Assembly (NCBI RefSeq): GCF_000145235.1
Contig: NC_014391.1
Coordinates: forward strand, 1,736,001 to 1,800,000
DNA from: Micromonospora aurantiaca ATCC 27029
GTDB taxonomy: Bacteria > Actinomycetota > Actinomycetes > Mycobacteriales > Micromonosporaceae
Length of the DNA: 64,000 bases
Direction of reading: 5' to 3'
Within the stretch, counting starts at the first letter, position 1. Every line of letters begins with the position of its first letter. Below the pieces are notes generated by a model. It was given only the letters and a program-made list of their open reading frames with translations, searched no databases and was not told the DNA's origin. The translations under genes and the position numbers were made by a program. Positions 50,674-58,825 of the stretch are shown piece after piece.

Positions 50674-51636
50674 TCACAGCTCGCGCAGCCGGGGCAGCAG
50701 CTCCTCCTGGGCCCAGTCGAGGAACATCGGCTGGGTGTCGCCGCCCACCTGGACCAGCGCGACGTGGGTGAAGCCGGCGTCGACGAACTTCTTGAACGCC
50801 TCGACGTGCCGGTCGGTGTCCGGGCCGCAGGAGATGCCCTCGGCCACGTCCTCCTCCCGGACGAACCGGGTGGCCGCCTCGAACGACTCGGGGCCGGGCA
50901 GGTCGGCGTTGACCTTCCAGCCCAGCCCGAACCAGCGGAACTGGTCGTGCACGATCTTGCGGCACTCGTCCTCGTCCGGGCCGTAGCAGATGGCGACCTG
51001 CCCGTAGCGGGGGCGGCCCGCGCCGCCCGCCTCCTCGTACATGTCGATCAGGTGGGACAGCGGGTCGGTGGCGATCATGGCGTCGGCGTACTCGGCGGCC
51101 AGCGTGGCCGACTGCCGCCCGGACGCGGCCACCGCCATCGGCACCGGCCGCTCCGGCCGGTCCCAGACGTACGCGTCGGGCACGTCGAAGTGGTTGCCGG
51201 AGAACGTCAGCGTCTCGCCGTTGAGCAGTGGCCGGATGATCTGCAGCGCCTCCTCGAACATCTCGTGCCGCTGCTGCACGTGCGGCCACCCGCCCACCAC
51301 GTGCTCGTTGAGGTTCTCCCCGGCGCCGAGACCGAGCGTGAACCGTCCGTCCGAGAGCACCCCGATGGTGCTGGCCTTCTGCGCCACCACCGCCGGGTGG
51401 TACCGCCGGATCGGGCAGGTCACGAACGACATCAGCTCGGCCCGGCTGGTGGCGTGGGCGACCGCGCCGAGCACCGACCAGGCGTACGGGGAGTGGCCCT
51501 GGGACTCCAGCCAGGGGTAGTAGTGGTCGGACATGACCAGATGGTCGAAGCCGGCGGCCTCGGCGCGTACGGCGTGGTCGACCAGTTGTTTCGGGCCGGC
51601 CTGCTCGCACATGAGGGTGTAACCGACGTTGACCAT
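50674..51636 (-). CDS. LLM-class F420-dependent oxidoreductase
   Basis: 320 aa from the ATG at 51634-51636, with GAAGGAG upstream. TIM-barrel luciferase-like monooxygenase: GFDHLVMSDHYYPWLESQG, RYHPAVVAQKASTIGVLSDGRFTLGLGAGENLNEHV, then GRQSATLAAEYADAMIAT. It is close to the TIGR03557-type F420-dependent subfamily related to F420-dependent glucose-6-phosphate dehydrogenase. The cofactor should be reduced F420; the substrate is unknown. Confidence 0.85.
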   Translation of the reverse strand: MVNVGYTLMCEQAGPKQLVDHAVRAEAAGFDHLVMSDHYYPWLESQGHSPYAWSVLGAVAHATSRAELMSFVTCPIRRYHPAVVAQKASTIGVLSDGRFTLGLGAGENLNEHVVGGWPHVQQRHEMFEEALQIIRPLLNGETLTFSGNHFDVPDAYVWDRPERPVPMAVAASGRQSATLAAEYADAMIATDPLSHLIDMYEEAGGAGRPRYGQVAICYGPDEDECRKIVHDQFRWFGLGWKVNADLPGPESFEAATRFVREEDVAEGISCGPDTDRHVEAFKKFVDAGFTHVALVQVGGDTQPMFLDWAQEELLPRLREL

Positions 51637-51731
51637 GGCACGTCTCCTTCCCGGGGCGGATCGTCCCCGGATACCCCGCCCGGCGCGGGTCAACCCTGCT
51701 GTCCGCTTTCCCGGTTGACGTGCCCCGGCTT

Positions 51732-51742
51732 CTTAACCGGTT
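51732..51742. promoter_or_regulatory. Operator 1 of mannanase gene
   Basis: CTTAACCGGTT, palindromic AACCGGTT core of LacI-family type, 58 bp upstream of an identical site. Confidence 0.6.
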
Positions 51743-51789
51743 CAGTCGAATTGCCGCGGTCGCACCTCGCCGCCTCCCGGCTTGCCCCG

Positions 51790-51800
51790 CTTAACCGGTT
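51790..51800. promoter_or_regulatory. Operator 2 of mannanase gene
   Basis: Second exact CTTAACCGGTT. Its last two bases are the first two of the -35 element, so a bound repressor would block RNA polymerase. Confidence 0.65.
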
Positions 51801-51827
51801 GCCTAATGCCTTCCATCGCCCTACGCT
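51799..51827 (+). promoter_or_regulatory. Candidate promoter of mannanase gene
   Basis: TTGCCT (51799-51804), 17-bp spacer, TACGCT (51822-51827), leaving a leader of about 110 nt. Confidence 0.5.
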
Positions 51828-51943
51828 GATGCCTGCGTCCGTTCGGGAACCGGGCGGCGGCTACCGGGCTCAGTCGCCACCACCTCGTCACCGTCACCGC
51901 ACCCCCGCTCGGGCACGGGGGAGACCTTCCCCTGAGGACAGCC

Positions 51944-53332
51944 ATGAAGAAACTGCTCTCCGTCGCGGGCGCCGCCCTGCTGACGGCCCTCGCCGCCGTC
52001 TTCGCCCTCGGGCAGCCGGCCCACGCCGCCACCGGGTTCTCCGTCTCCAACGGGCGGCTCTACGACGCCAACGGCGTCGAGTTCGTGATGCGCGGGGTCA
52101 ATCACGCGCACACCTGGTACCCGCAGCAGACCAGCTCCTTCGCCAGCATCAAGGCGCTCGGCGCGAACACCGTCCGGGTCGTCCTGTCCAGCGGCGACCG
52201 CTGGACGAAGAACAGCGCCGCCGACGTGGCGAACGTGATCTCGCTGTGCAAGGCCAACCGGATGATCTGCGTACTGGAGGTGCACGACACCACCGGGTAC
52301 GGCGAGGACGGCGCCGCCACCACGCTGGCGAAGGCCACCGACTACTGGCTGAGCATCGCCGACGTGCTCAAGGGCCAGGAGAAGTACGTCATCGTCAACA
52401 TCGGCAACGAGCCGTTCGGCAACCAGGGCTACAGCGCCTGGACCACCGACACGTCGAACGCGATCAAGCGGCTGCGCGCCGCCGGCCTGACCCACACGAT
52501 CATGGTGGACGCGCCGAACTGGGGCCAGGACTGGACGTTCACCATGCGCGACAACGCCGGCACCGTGTTCGCCGCCGACCCGCAGCGCAACACCGTCTTC
52601 TCCATCCACATGTACGGCGTGTTCGACACCGCCGCCGAGATCAGCGACTACCTGGGCCGGTTCCGGACCGCCGGGCTGCCCATCGTGGTCGGCGAGTTCG
52701 GCTTCAACCACTCCGACGGCAACCCGGACGAGGACGCCATCATGGCGTACGCCCAGGCCAACGGCATCGGCTACCTCGGCTGGTCGTGGAGCGGCAACGG
52801 CGGCGGCGTGGAGTACCTGGACATGACCACCGCGTTCAACCCGGCCCAGCTCACCAGCTGGGGTCAGCGGATCTTCAACGGCGCCAACGGCATCGCCGCC
52901 ACGTCCCGCGAGGCGTCGGTGTACGCCGGCAGCACCCCGACCGCCAGCCCCACCGGCAGCCCGACCACCAGCCCGACGCCGACGAGCAGCCCCAGCCCGA
53001 CCCCGCCGCCGACCACCACGCCCCCGCCGTCCGGTGGCTGCACCGCCACCTACACCGTCGCGAACTCGTGGCAGGGCGGCTTCCAGGGCGAGGTCAAGGT
53101 GACCGCCGGAGCCGCCGCGATCACCGGCTGGACGGTCCGCTGGACGTTCGCCAACGGCCAGTCCGTCACCCAGGCGTGGAACGCCAGCGTCAGCAACAGC
53201 GGGTCGGCGTACACCGCCCGCAACGTCGACTACAACGGCCGCCTCGGCGCCGGCGCGAGCACCAGCTTCGGCTTCATCGGCAGCTGGCAGGGCACGAACT
53301 CCACCCCCGCCGTAACCTGCACCGCGAGCTGA
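51944..53332 (+). CDS. Secreted GH5 endo-beta-1,4-mannanase with CBM2
   Basis: 462 aa, ATG at 51944 after GGGAG-type sequence. Signal peptide about 1-28 (MKKLLSVAGAALLTALAAVF, cleavage AHAAT). GH5 domain (subfamily 8 mannanase type) about 30-325, starting GFSVSNGRLYDANGVEFVMRGVNHAHTWY when read in parts, with acid/base E156 in NIGNEPFG and nucleophile E251 in VVGEFGFN. A Pro/Thr/Ser linker (about 330-360) leads to a C-terminal CBM2 (about 363-462). It cuts beta-1,4-mannans outside the cell. Two operator-like sites at the promoter suggest repression by a LacI-type regulator not in the window. Confidence 0.92.
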   Translation: MKKLLSVAGAALLTALAAVFALGQPAHAATGFSVSNGRLYDANGVEFVMRGVNHAHTWYPQQTSSFASIKALGANTVRVVLSSGDRWTKNSAADVANVISLCKANRMICVLEVHDTTGYGEDGAATTLAKATDYWLSIADVLKGQEKYVIVNIGNEPFGNQGYSAWTTDTSNAIKRLRAAGLTHTIMVDAPNWGQDWTFTMRDNAGTVFAADPQRNTVFSIHMYGVFDTAAEISDYLGRFRTAGLPIVVGEFGFNHSDGNPDEDAIMAYAQANGIGYLGWSWSGNGGGVEYLDMTTAFNPAQLTSWGQRIFNGANGIAATSREASVYAGSTPTASPTGSPTTSPTPTSSPSPTPPPTTTPPPSGGCTATYTVANSWQGGFQGEVKVTAGAAAITGWTVRWTFANGQSVTQAWNASVSNSGSAYTARNVDYNGRLGAGASTSFGFIGSWQGTNSTPAVTCTAS

Positions 53333-53336
53333 TCAC

Positions 53337-53368
53337 CGGTGGCCGGGCCCGCGCGGGCCCGGCCACCG
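53337..53368 (+). terminator. Terminator after mannanase gene
   Basis: 32-bp perfect palindrome (16-bp arms, core GGGCCCGCGCGGGCCC), 4 bp after the stop. Confidence 0.75.
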
Positions 53369-53382
53369 CTCTCCGACATAGT

Positions 53383-53437
53383 GATCAAGGGGTTTGTGCC
53401 GCGTCCGGGCGCGGGTACAGACGCCACGCCCTTGATC
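53383..53437. repeat. Interspersed inverted repeat (GATCAAGGG family)
   Basis: GATCAAGGG (53383-53391) and CCCTTGATC (53429-53437) flank an imperfectly paired interior. It resembles in plan the elements at 30869 and 31007. Confidence 0.6.
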
Positions 53438-53477
53438 GCGGGTCGAGGCGCGAGCGCGAGGGACCGGAGGGGACGCC

Positions 53478-54044
53478 ATGAGCACGGGGACCAGGGGACG
53501 ACCGTCGGGGCTGGTGATCGGCTCGCTCGTGGCCGTCTCGTTCGGCACCGTGTTCGTGCTGGTCAACAGCGGTGGTCTGGACGCGCCCTGGCCGCTGGTG
53601 CTGCGCGTCGCCGGCCTGCTGGTGGCCGCGCTGCTCCTGGTCACGCTGTTCCGGGTGGCCGGCCGGGAGACGCCCGCCCCGCAGCGGGAGGCCGCCGGGT
53701 TCATGGACCGCCGCTACTGGCTGGTGGTGGCGCTGGAGGCGGTCGCGCTCTTCGGTGGCCTGTCCGTGATCAACAACGTGCTGGACCGCCCCGCCGTGGC
53801 CGTCGCCTGGGTGGCGGTGGTCGTCGGCGTGCACTTCTTCGGCCTCGCCCACGTCTGGCGGATGCCGCTCTACCACTGGCTGGGCGCCGTGATGACAGCG
53901 CTCGGCCTGGCCGGGTTCCTCGCCCACGCGCTCGGCGCGGGCGCCGGCACCGTCGGCCTGATCTCCGGCGTGGGTTGCGGCGCGGCCCTGTTCGCCGCAG
54001 TGGCCCTGGCCCTGCGGGACACCGTCCGTCGCGCCGCCGCCTGA
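53478..54044 (+). CDS. Integral membrane protein, function unknown
   Basis: 188 aa, ATG at 53478 preceded by GGAGGGGA. About six hydrophobic helices (LVIGSLVAVSFGTVFVLVNSGG; LVLRVAGLLVAALLLVTLFRV; YWLVVALEAVALFGGLSVINNV; AVAWVAVVVGVHFFGLAHVW; LGAVMTALGLAGFLAHALGAG; GCGAALFAAVALAL). I recognise no family. It stands alone between the mannanase gene and a hypothetical gene. Confidence 0.65.
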   Translation: MSTGTRGRPSGLVIGSLVAVSFGTVFVLVNSGGLDAPWPLVLRVAGLLVAALLLVTLFRVAGRETPAPQREAAGFMDRRYWLVVALEAVALFGGLSVINNVLDRPAVAVAWVAVVVGVHFFGLAHVWRMPLYHWLGAVMTALGLAGFLAHALGAGAGTVGLISGVGCGAALFAAVALALRDTVRRAAA

Positions 54045-54158
54045 GGACGGCCGGACCGCTGATCGCCGTCGAGAGGAACGCGGCCGGTAATTGGTGACTC
54101 AGGGTGTTGCGCTCTCCGCTTAGCGTGAGGAGAGTCGTACTCCTTGAAGGGCGGGGAC

Positions 54159-54692
54159 ATGTGGGAAACGATTCTGGGCTTCGTCAGTCTGATGCTGGTC
54201 GCGGTGTCGTTGTGCTTCTCCGCCGTGCAGACGCGGGAGGTGGCGAAACAGAGCCGCATCAACAACGGCATCGGCTCGGCCACCGCGCTGATGGAAGTGA
54301 ACAATTTGTCTCGCGCCTGGCACGACCGCCTGTTGGAGAATCCGCCGCTTCGCGCATACTTCTTCGACCGGAAGCCCTCCGCGCCGACCGACACCGACCG
54401 GTCCGTCGTGATCACCCTCGCGGAGCTACTCGCGGACGTGCTGGAGTGCGAGCTGCAGGTGGCCGGGCTGCTGCCCGACTTCCGACTCGCCCACTCCTGG
54501 CACCGGTGGCCCGCGCACATGCTGGAGCAGAGCCCCGTCCTGGTCGAGGTGGTGGAGAGCCACCCCGACTGGTGGCCCACGCTCCACGAGCTGTGGCGCT
54601 CGACCGGCGAGTCCGGCCCGGCCACCGTGACCCATCCATTGGCCGGTGGGGTTGCGGCCACCTCGACCCGCGTCCCGCGGCGGCGCCGGTGA
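54159..54692 (+). CDS. Hypothetical DUF6082-like protein
   Basis: 177 aa from the ATG at 54159 (MWETILGFVSLMLVAVSLCF), after GGGCGGGG. One N-terminal membrane helix (about 4-24), then a cytoplasmic domain with QSRINNGIGSATALMEVNNLSRAW and LRAYFFDRK, a pattern I associate with DUF6082 proteins of actinomycetes. The first 200 bases are less GC-rich than the surroundings, a possible sign of recent transfer. Function unknown. It converges on the GH36 gene. Confidence 0.6.
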   Translation: MWETILGFVSLMLVAVSLCFSAVQTREVAKQSRINNGIGSATALMEVNNLSRAWHDRLLENPPLRAYFFDRKPSAPTDTDRSVVITLAELLADVLECELQVAGLLPDFRLAHSWHRWPAHMLEQSPVLVEVVESHPDWWPTLHELWRSTGESGPATVTHPLAGGVAATSTRVPRRRR

Positions 54693-54758
54693 CCCACGAA
54701 CGTCCCGGGCGCGTAGGCTCCCGCGGTTGAACGGGCCGGTCACCGCTGCCGGCGTCTC

Positions 54759-56972
54759 TCAGCCGACGACGGTGACCTCCAGGAGGAGGGCCTGTTCGGG
54801 GTGCAGGGCGGGGAGCTGAACGCCGACCGTGCCCAGCACCGAACCGCTCACCGTGATGCCGTCGCCCGGCCAGGCCAGCCAGCCCGGCGGGGACAGCTCC
54901 AGCAGGGCCGGTTCCGGTACTCCGGCGGGCGGGCGGATCCGGTAGCGCCGCTGCGGGTCCAGCCCCGGCAGCCGCACCGCGCCCGGCACCTGCGCCGCCG
55001 AGGTGGCGACCCGGCTGACCGCGTACACCGCATGGTTGCGGTCGTGGGCGACCACGCCGTGGGCCTGCACGGCCGGGTCCGGGTGGTCGACCCGGACCAC
55101 CTGGCCGGTGTGCAGCAGCGGGCGCAGCCGCTTGTGCAGCGCCACCCAGGCGGCGAGTTCGGCCCGTTCGCCGGCGTCGATCGCGGTGATGTCCCACTCG
55201 ATGCCGTGGTGGCCGAACAGCGCGGTGACCGCGCGGAAGCTCAGGTCGTGCACGCGGTGCGTGGTGTGCGAGCGCTCCGGGCCGATGTGCGTGCCGATCA
55301 GTTCCGGCGGCAGCAGCAGGCCGGTCCAGCGCTGGATGGACAGCCGTTCCAGCGCGTCGTTGCAGTCGCTGGCCCAGACCCGGTCGGTGCGGCGCAGGAT
55401 CTCCAGGTCGACGCGCGCGCCGCCGGAGGAGCAGCTCTCGATCTCGACGTCCGGGTGCCGGGCGCGCAGCTCGTCCAGCAACCGGTAGACCGCGAGGGTC
55501 TGCGCGTGCACCCCGGGCCGCCCGGCGTGCCCGGCCTCGGTGAGGTCGCGGTTGTGGTCCCACTTCAGGTACGCGAGCCCGTCGTGCCCGCTCAGCACCG
55601 CGTCGAGCCGTTCGAGCAGGTACGCGTACGCGTCCGGGTGGGCCAGGTCGAGCACCTGCTGGTGCCGCCACGGCGGCGGCAGCCGGCCCGGCGCCTGGAG
55701 CACCCAGTCGGGATGGGCGCGGAACAGGTCGGAGTCGGGGTTGACCATCTCCGGTTCCACCCAGAGCCCGAACTGCATGCCGTGCCCGCGTACGTGGTCG
55801 ATCAGCGGCTGCAACCCGTCCGGCCAGACCTCGCCGTCGACCCACCAGTCGCCCAGCCCGGCCTGGTCGTGTCGTCGGCCACGGAACCAGCCGTCGTCCA
55901 GCACGAAGCGTTCCACACCGACCTCGGCGGCCGCGTCGGCCAGCGTCCGCAGCCGGTCCAGGTCGTGGTCGAAGTAGACCGCCTCCCACACGTTCAGCGT
56001 CACCGGTCGCGGCGTGCGGGGGTGCGAGGTGCGTGATCGCAGGTGGGTGTGCAGCGCGTCGCTGAGCCCGTCCAGCCCGTCGGCCGAGTGCGCCGCGTAG
56101 AGCAGGGGAGTGGCGTACTCCTCGCCCGGCCCGAGCACGATCTCGCCGGGTGCGAGCAGCTCACCGCCGCCGAGCGTGGACTCACCTGTGGGGCGGCGCT
56201 CGGCGGCGGTGACGTGGTCGCCGCTCCACGCGGTGTGCACCGCCCACACCTCGCCGTGCCGGAAACCGAACCCGGCGGTGCCCGCGACCAGCAACAACGT
56301 GGCGTCGTGGCCGGTACGGCCGTGCCGCCCCTCGCGTACCCAGGCGCCCATCGGCCACGGGTGCCGCTGCGGCGCGCGTTCCCGGCACCAGCGGCCGGTC
56401 AGGTCGAGCAGTTCGGTGGCGACCGCAGGCACCGGCAGCACCGGCGTCAGCTCCCGCACCTCGTACCGGCCGTCGCCGTCGTTGCGCAGCCGGTGCCGCA
56501 GCGTCAGCACGCCCGCCGCGTCCAGCGTGATCTCGACGGTCAGGCTCAGCCCCGCGCCCGGATCCGCCGCCCGCACCTCCACCCGCCCGGAGGAAAGGAA
56601 GGGCCCCTTGTTAACGCCTGGTGCATGTAAAGGGGCCCCTCCTAACAGGGCGGGCGACGGTGCCGCGGGCTCGTCGTACACGTCGAGGCCGGTGAGGCGG
56701 AACGCCGTCGACCAGTCCCGGCCGTCGCGGTGACCGGCGAGACCGGGACGTCCGCTCCACCCGGCGCTCGCCTCGGGCAGCAGCGACAGCACAGTGGGCG
56801 TGTCGAAGCTGCTCGGCACCACCGGCGGCACCGTGGCGTCGACGACCGCGGGCAGGTCCTCGTCGGGCAGCGGGCCGAGGTCGGCGCCCCAGTGCACGAC
56901 CCGGGGCAGCCCCGGGCCGCGGGCGTCGAGCACCAGGCTGGTCCGCGCGCGGCGCAGGTGGACGATCGTCAT
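54759..56972 (-). CDS. GH36 alpha-galactosidase (carries an in-frame repeat insertion)
   Basis: 737 aa from the ATG at 56970-56972, overlapping the upstream permease stop (ATGA). GH36 signatures: VLDDGWF, GLWVEPEMVNPDSDL, nucleophile D472 in YLKWDHNRD, ESCSSGGARVD and acid/base D536 in WASDCND. No signal peptide, so it acts in the cytoplasm on imported alpha-galactosides such as raffinose or galactosyl-manno-oligosaccharides. Residues about 109-126 (...HAPGVNKGPFL) are encoded by an interspersed DNA repeat also found at 21963-22015, an in-frame insertion in the N-terminal beta domain. Confidence 0.93.
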   Translation of the reverse strand: MTIVHLRRARTSLVLDARGPGLPRVVHWGADLGPLPDEDLPAVVDATVPPVVPSSFDTPTVLSLLPEASAGWSGRPGLAGHRDGRDWSTAFRLTGLDVYDEPAAPSPALLGGAPLHAPGVNKGPFLSSGRVEVRAADPGAGLSLTVEITLDAAGVLTLRHRLRNDGDGRYEVRELTPVLPVPAVATELLDLTGRWCRERAPQRHPWPMGAWVREGRHGRTGHDATLLLVAGTAGFGFRHGEVWAVHTAWSGDHVTAAERRPTGESTLGGGELLAPGEIVLGPGEEYATPLLYAAHSADGLDGLSDALHTHLRSRTSHPRTPRPVTLNVWEAVYFDHDLDRLRTLADAAAEVGVERFVLDDGWFRGRRHDQAGLGDWWVDGEVWPDGLQPLIDHVRGHGMQFGLWVEPEMVNPDSDLFRAHPDWVLQAPGRLPPPWRHQQVLDLAHPDAYAYLLERLDAVLSGHDGLAYLKWDHNRDLTEAGHAGRPGVHAQTLAVYRLLDELRARHPDVEIESCSSGGARVDLEILRRTDRVWASDCNDALERLSIQRWTGLLLPPELIGTHIGPERSHTTHRVHDLSFRAVTALFGHHGIEWDITAIDAGERAELAAWVALHKRLRPLLHTGQVVRVDHPDPAVQAHGVVAHDRNHAVYAVSRVATSAAQVPGAVRLPGLDPQRRYRIRPPAGVPEPALLELSPPGWLAWPGDGITVSGSVLGTVGVQLPALHPEQALLLEVTVVG
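56596..56647. repeat. Interspersed GGAAGGGCCCC..TTAAC repeat, copy 2, inside GH36 gene
   Basis: GGAAGGGCCCCTTGTTAACG followed after a spacer by AAGGGGCCCCTCCTAAC. It has the same unit as copy 1, here embedded in coding sequence and translated in frame. Confidence 0.8.
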
Positions 56973-57850
56973 CCCTTGGAGGCTCCCAGCGTCAGACCCC
57001 GGACGAACTGCTTCTGCAGCAGGAAGAAGATCACCAGGGTGGGGATCGCGACCAGCACCGAGCCGGCCGAGACCAGGTTGTTGTCGGTGAAGAACTCGCC
57101 GCGAAGGTTGTTCAGCGAACTGGTGACCGGGAACTTGTCGCCGGTACGCATGAGCACAGTGGCCCAGAAGAACTCGTTGTAGATCCAGGTGACTTCGAGC
57201 GTCGCGAGGGCGGCGAGCGCCGGGCGGCACAGCGGCATCGTGACCTGCCAGTACTGCCGCCACACGTTCGCCCCGTCGACCATCGCGGCCTCGTACAGCT
57301 CGTGCGGCAGCGCCTTCATGTAGTTGCTGAGCACGAACACGCAGAAGCCGCACTGGAACGCGACGTTGACCAGGATCAGCCCCCAGTAGCTGTCGTACAG
57401 CAGCTCCGAGTCGCTCATCCAGGCCGGCAGCGGGATCTCGGTGAACATCCGGAACAGCGGGATGAGCAGCGCCTGCTGCGGCAGCAGGTTCGCCGCGGTG
57501 AACAGGCCGAGCAGCGCGATGTTGAGCTTCCAGCTGAACCGGGCGATCACGAACGCCACGCAGGAGGCGAGGAACAGCGTGAGCAGCACCGCCGGGACGG
57601 TGATGTACGCCGAGTTGAGGAAGTGCTTGCCGAACTCGGCGGTACGCCAGGCGGTGACGTAGTTGTCGACCGTCCAGCCGCCGAGCGACACGTAGCCGTT
57701 GGCGGCTGTGTACTCGTAGGAGCGGAACGAGGTGAGCACCGCCCAGAGGATGGGGAACAGCCAGCCCACGGCGACCGTACCCAGGAACAGGTGCAGGACG
57801 ACCCGGGCGGGCCGCACGGGGCGGCGGCGGCCGGCGGAGACGGCGGTCAT
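56969..57850 (-). CDS. Sugar ABC transporter permease (MalG type)
   Basis: 293 aa from the ATG at 57848-57850, overlapping the upstream permease by four bases. Six membrane helices; EAA loop EAAMVDGANVWRQYWQVTMP at about 199-218. With the next upstream permease it forms an importer for galactose-containing oligosaccharides, judged from the co-transcribed alpha-galactosidase. No ATPase is encoded nearby. Confidence 0.9.
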   Translation of the reverse strand: MTAVSAGRRRPVRPARVVLHLFLGTVAVGWLFPILWAVLTSFRSYEYTAANGYVSLGGWTVDNYVTAWRTAEFGKHFLNSAYITVPAVLLTLFLASCVAFVIARFSWKLNIALLGLFTAANLLPQQALLIPLFRMFTEIPLPAWMSDSELLYDSYWGLILVNVAFQCGFCVFVLSNYMKALPHELYEAAMVDGANVWRQYWQVTMPLCRPALAALATLEVTWIYNEFFWATVLMRTGDKFPVTSSLNNLRGEFFTDNNLVSAGSVLVAIPTLVIFFLLQKQFVRGLTLGASKG

Positions 57851-58803
57851 CGCTTGTCCTCCCGCATCACGGTCCAGAGGTAGATGGTGATGAAGACCAG
57901 CGAGACGGCCAGCATGATGGTCGCCAGCGCGGAGCCGAAGCCGATCCGGCTGGCCTCGCCCACCACGTTCTGGGTGACCAGCGCGGAGATCAGTTCCAGC
58001 CCGTTGCGGCCCTTGTTGATGACCCAGACCAGGTCGAACGCGCGCAGCGACTCGATCACCGTCACCACCAGCACGATGATGTTGATCGGGCGCAGCACCG
58101 GGAAGACCACCCGGAAGAACGTGCTGGTCTCCGAGGAGCCGTCCACCGCGGCGGCCTCGCGCAGCGACGGGTCGACGCCCTTGAGGCCGGCCAGGTAGAG
58201 CAGCATGATGTAGCCGACGTGCCGCCAGCCGGCCGCCACCAGTACGGCCCAGATGTTGACGTCCGGGTCGCCGTACCAGTCGGTCTCGCCGCCGAACACA
58301 CCGTTGAGCAGCCCCTGGTCGCGGCTGTAGATGAGCTGCCAGACGAAGCCGATGAGCGCCAGCGACAGCACCACAGGCAGGTAGAGCGCGGTCTGGTAGA
58401 AGCGGCTGCCGCGAATCTCCTTGTCGAGCAGCACGGCGAGGAACATGCCGAACGGGGTGGCCACCACGAACAGCGCGGCCAGCCACAGCAGGTTGTTCTG
58501 CACGGCGGGGACGAACGGCGGGTAGATGTTCACCACGTCGTCGTAGTTCTTGGCCCCGACCCACTCGATCTCGGAGATCGGGCCGATGCCGTCCCAGTTC
58601 GTGCCGGAGAGCAGCACCGTCGCCACCGCGGGCAGCCAGACCAGCCCGGTGACGAGCAACAGGGGTACCAGCACCATCAGCGTGATGACCACGCGGTCGG
58701 TGCGGGACAGGAGCCGTAGCCGGCGACCGCGACCACCGTTCGTGGTGGTCGCGGCCGGCGGCGGCACGGCGCGATCCTCTTGGATCAGGGGCAGGTCGGA
58801 CAT
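57847..58803 (-). CDS. Sugar ABC transporter permease (MalF type)
   Basis: 318 aa; ATG at 58801-58803. N-terminal basic cytoplasmic segment, first helix about 34-57, EAA loop REAAAVDGSSETSTFFRVVFP at about 217-236. The four-base overlaps with the genes on its downstream side show tight coupling in the order binding protein, MalF-type, MalG-type, alpha-galactosidase. Confidence 0.9.
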   Translation of the reverse strand: MSDLPLIQEDRAVPPPAATTTNGGRGRRLRLLSRTDRVVITLMVLVPLLLVTGLVWLPAVATVLLSGTNWDGIGPISEIEWVGAKNYDDVVNIYPPFVPAVQNNLLWLAALFVVATPFGMFLAVLLDKEIRGSRFYQTALYLPVVLSLALIGFVWQLIYSRDQGLLNGVFGGETDWYGDPDVNIWAVLVAAGWRHVGYIMLLYLAGLKGVDPSLREAAAVDGSSETSTFFRVVFPVLRPINIIVLVVTVIESLRAFDLVWVINKGRNGLELISALVTQNVVGEASRIGFGSALATIMLAVSLVFITIYLWTVMREDKR

Positions 58804-58825
58804 GATGTCCTTCCCCCTTCCGCCG

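Larger units (their letters stand above)
51637..51943. other. Intergenic regulatory region before mannanase gene
   Basis: 307-bp gap with no gene. It contains two CTTAACCGGTT operators and a candidate promoter for the mannanase gene, listed separately. The left part serves the divergent oxidoreductase gene. Confidence 0.7.
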
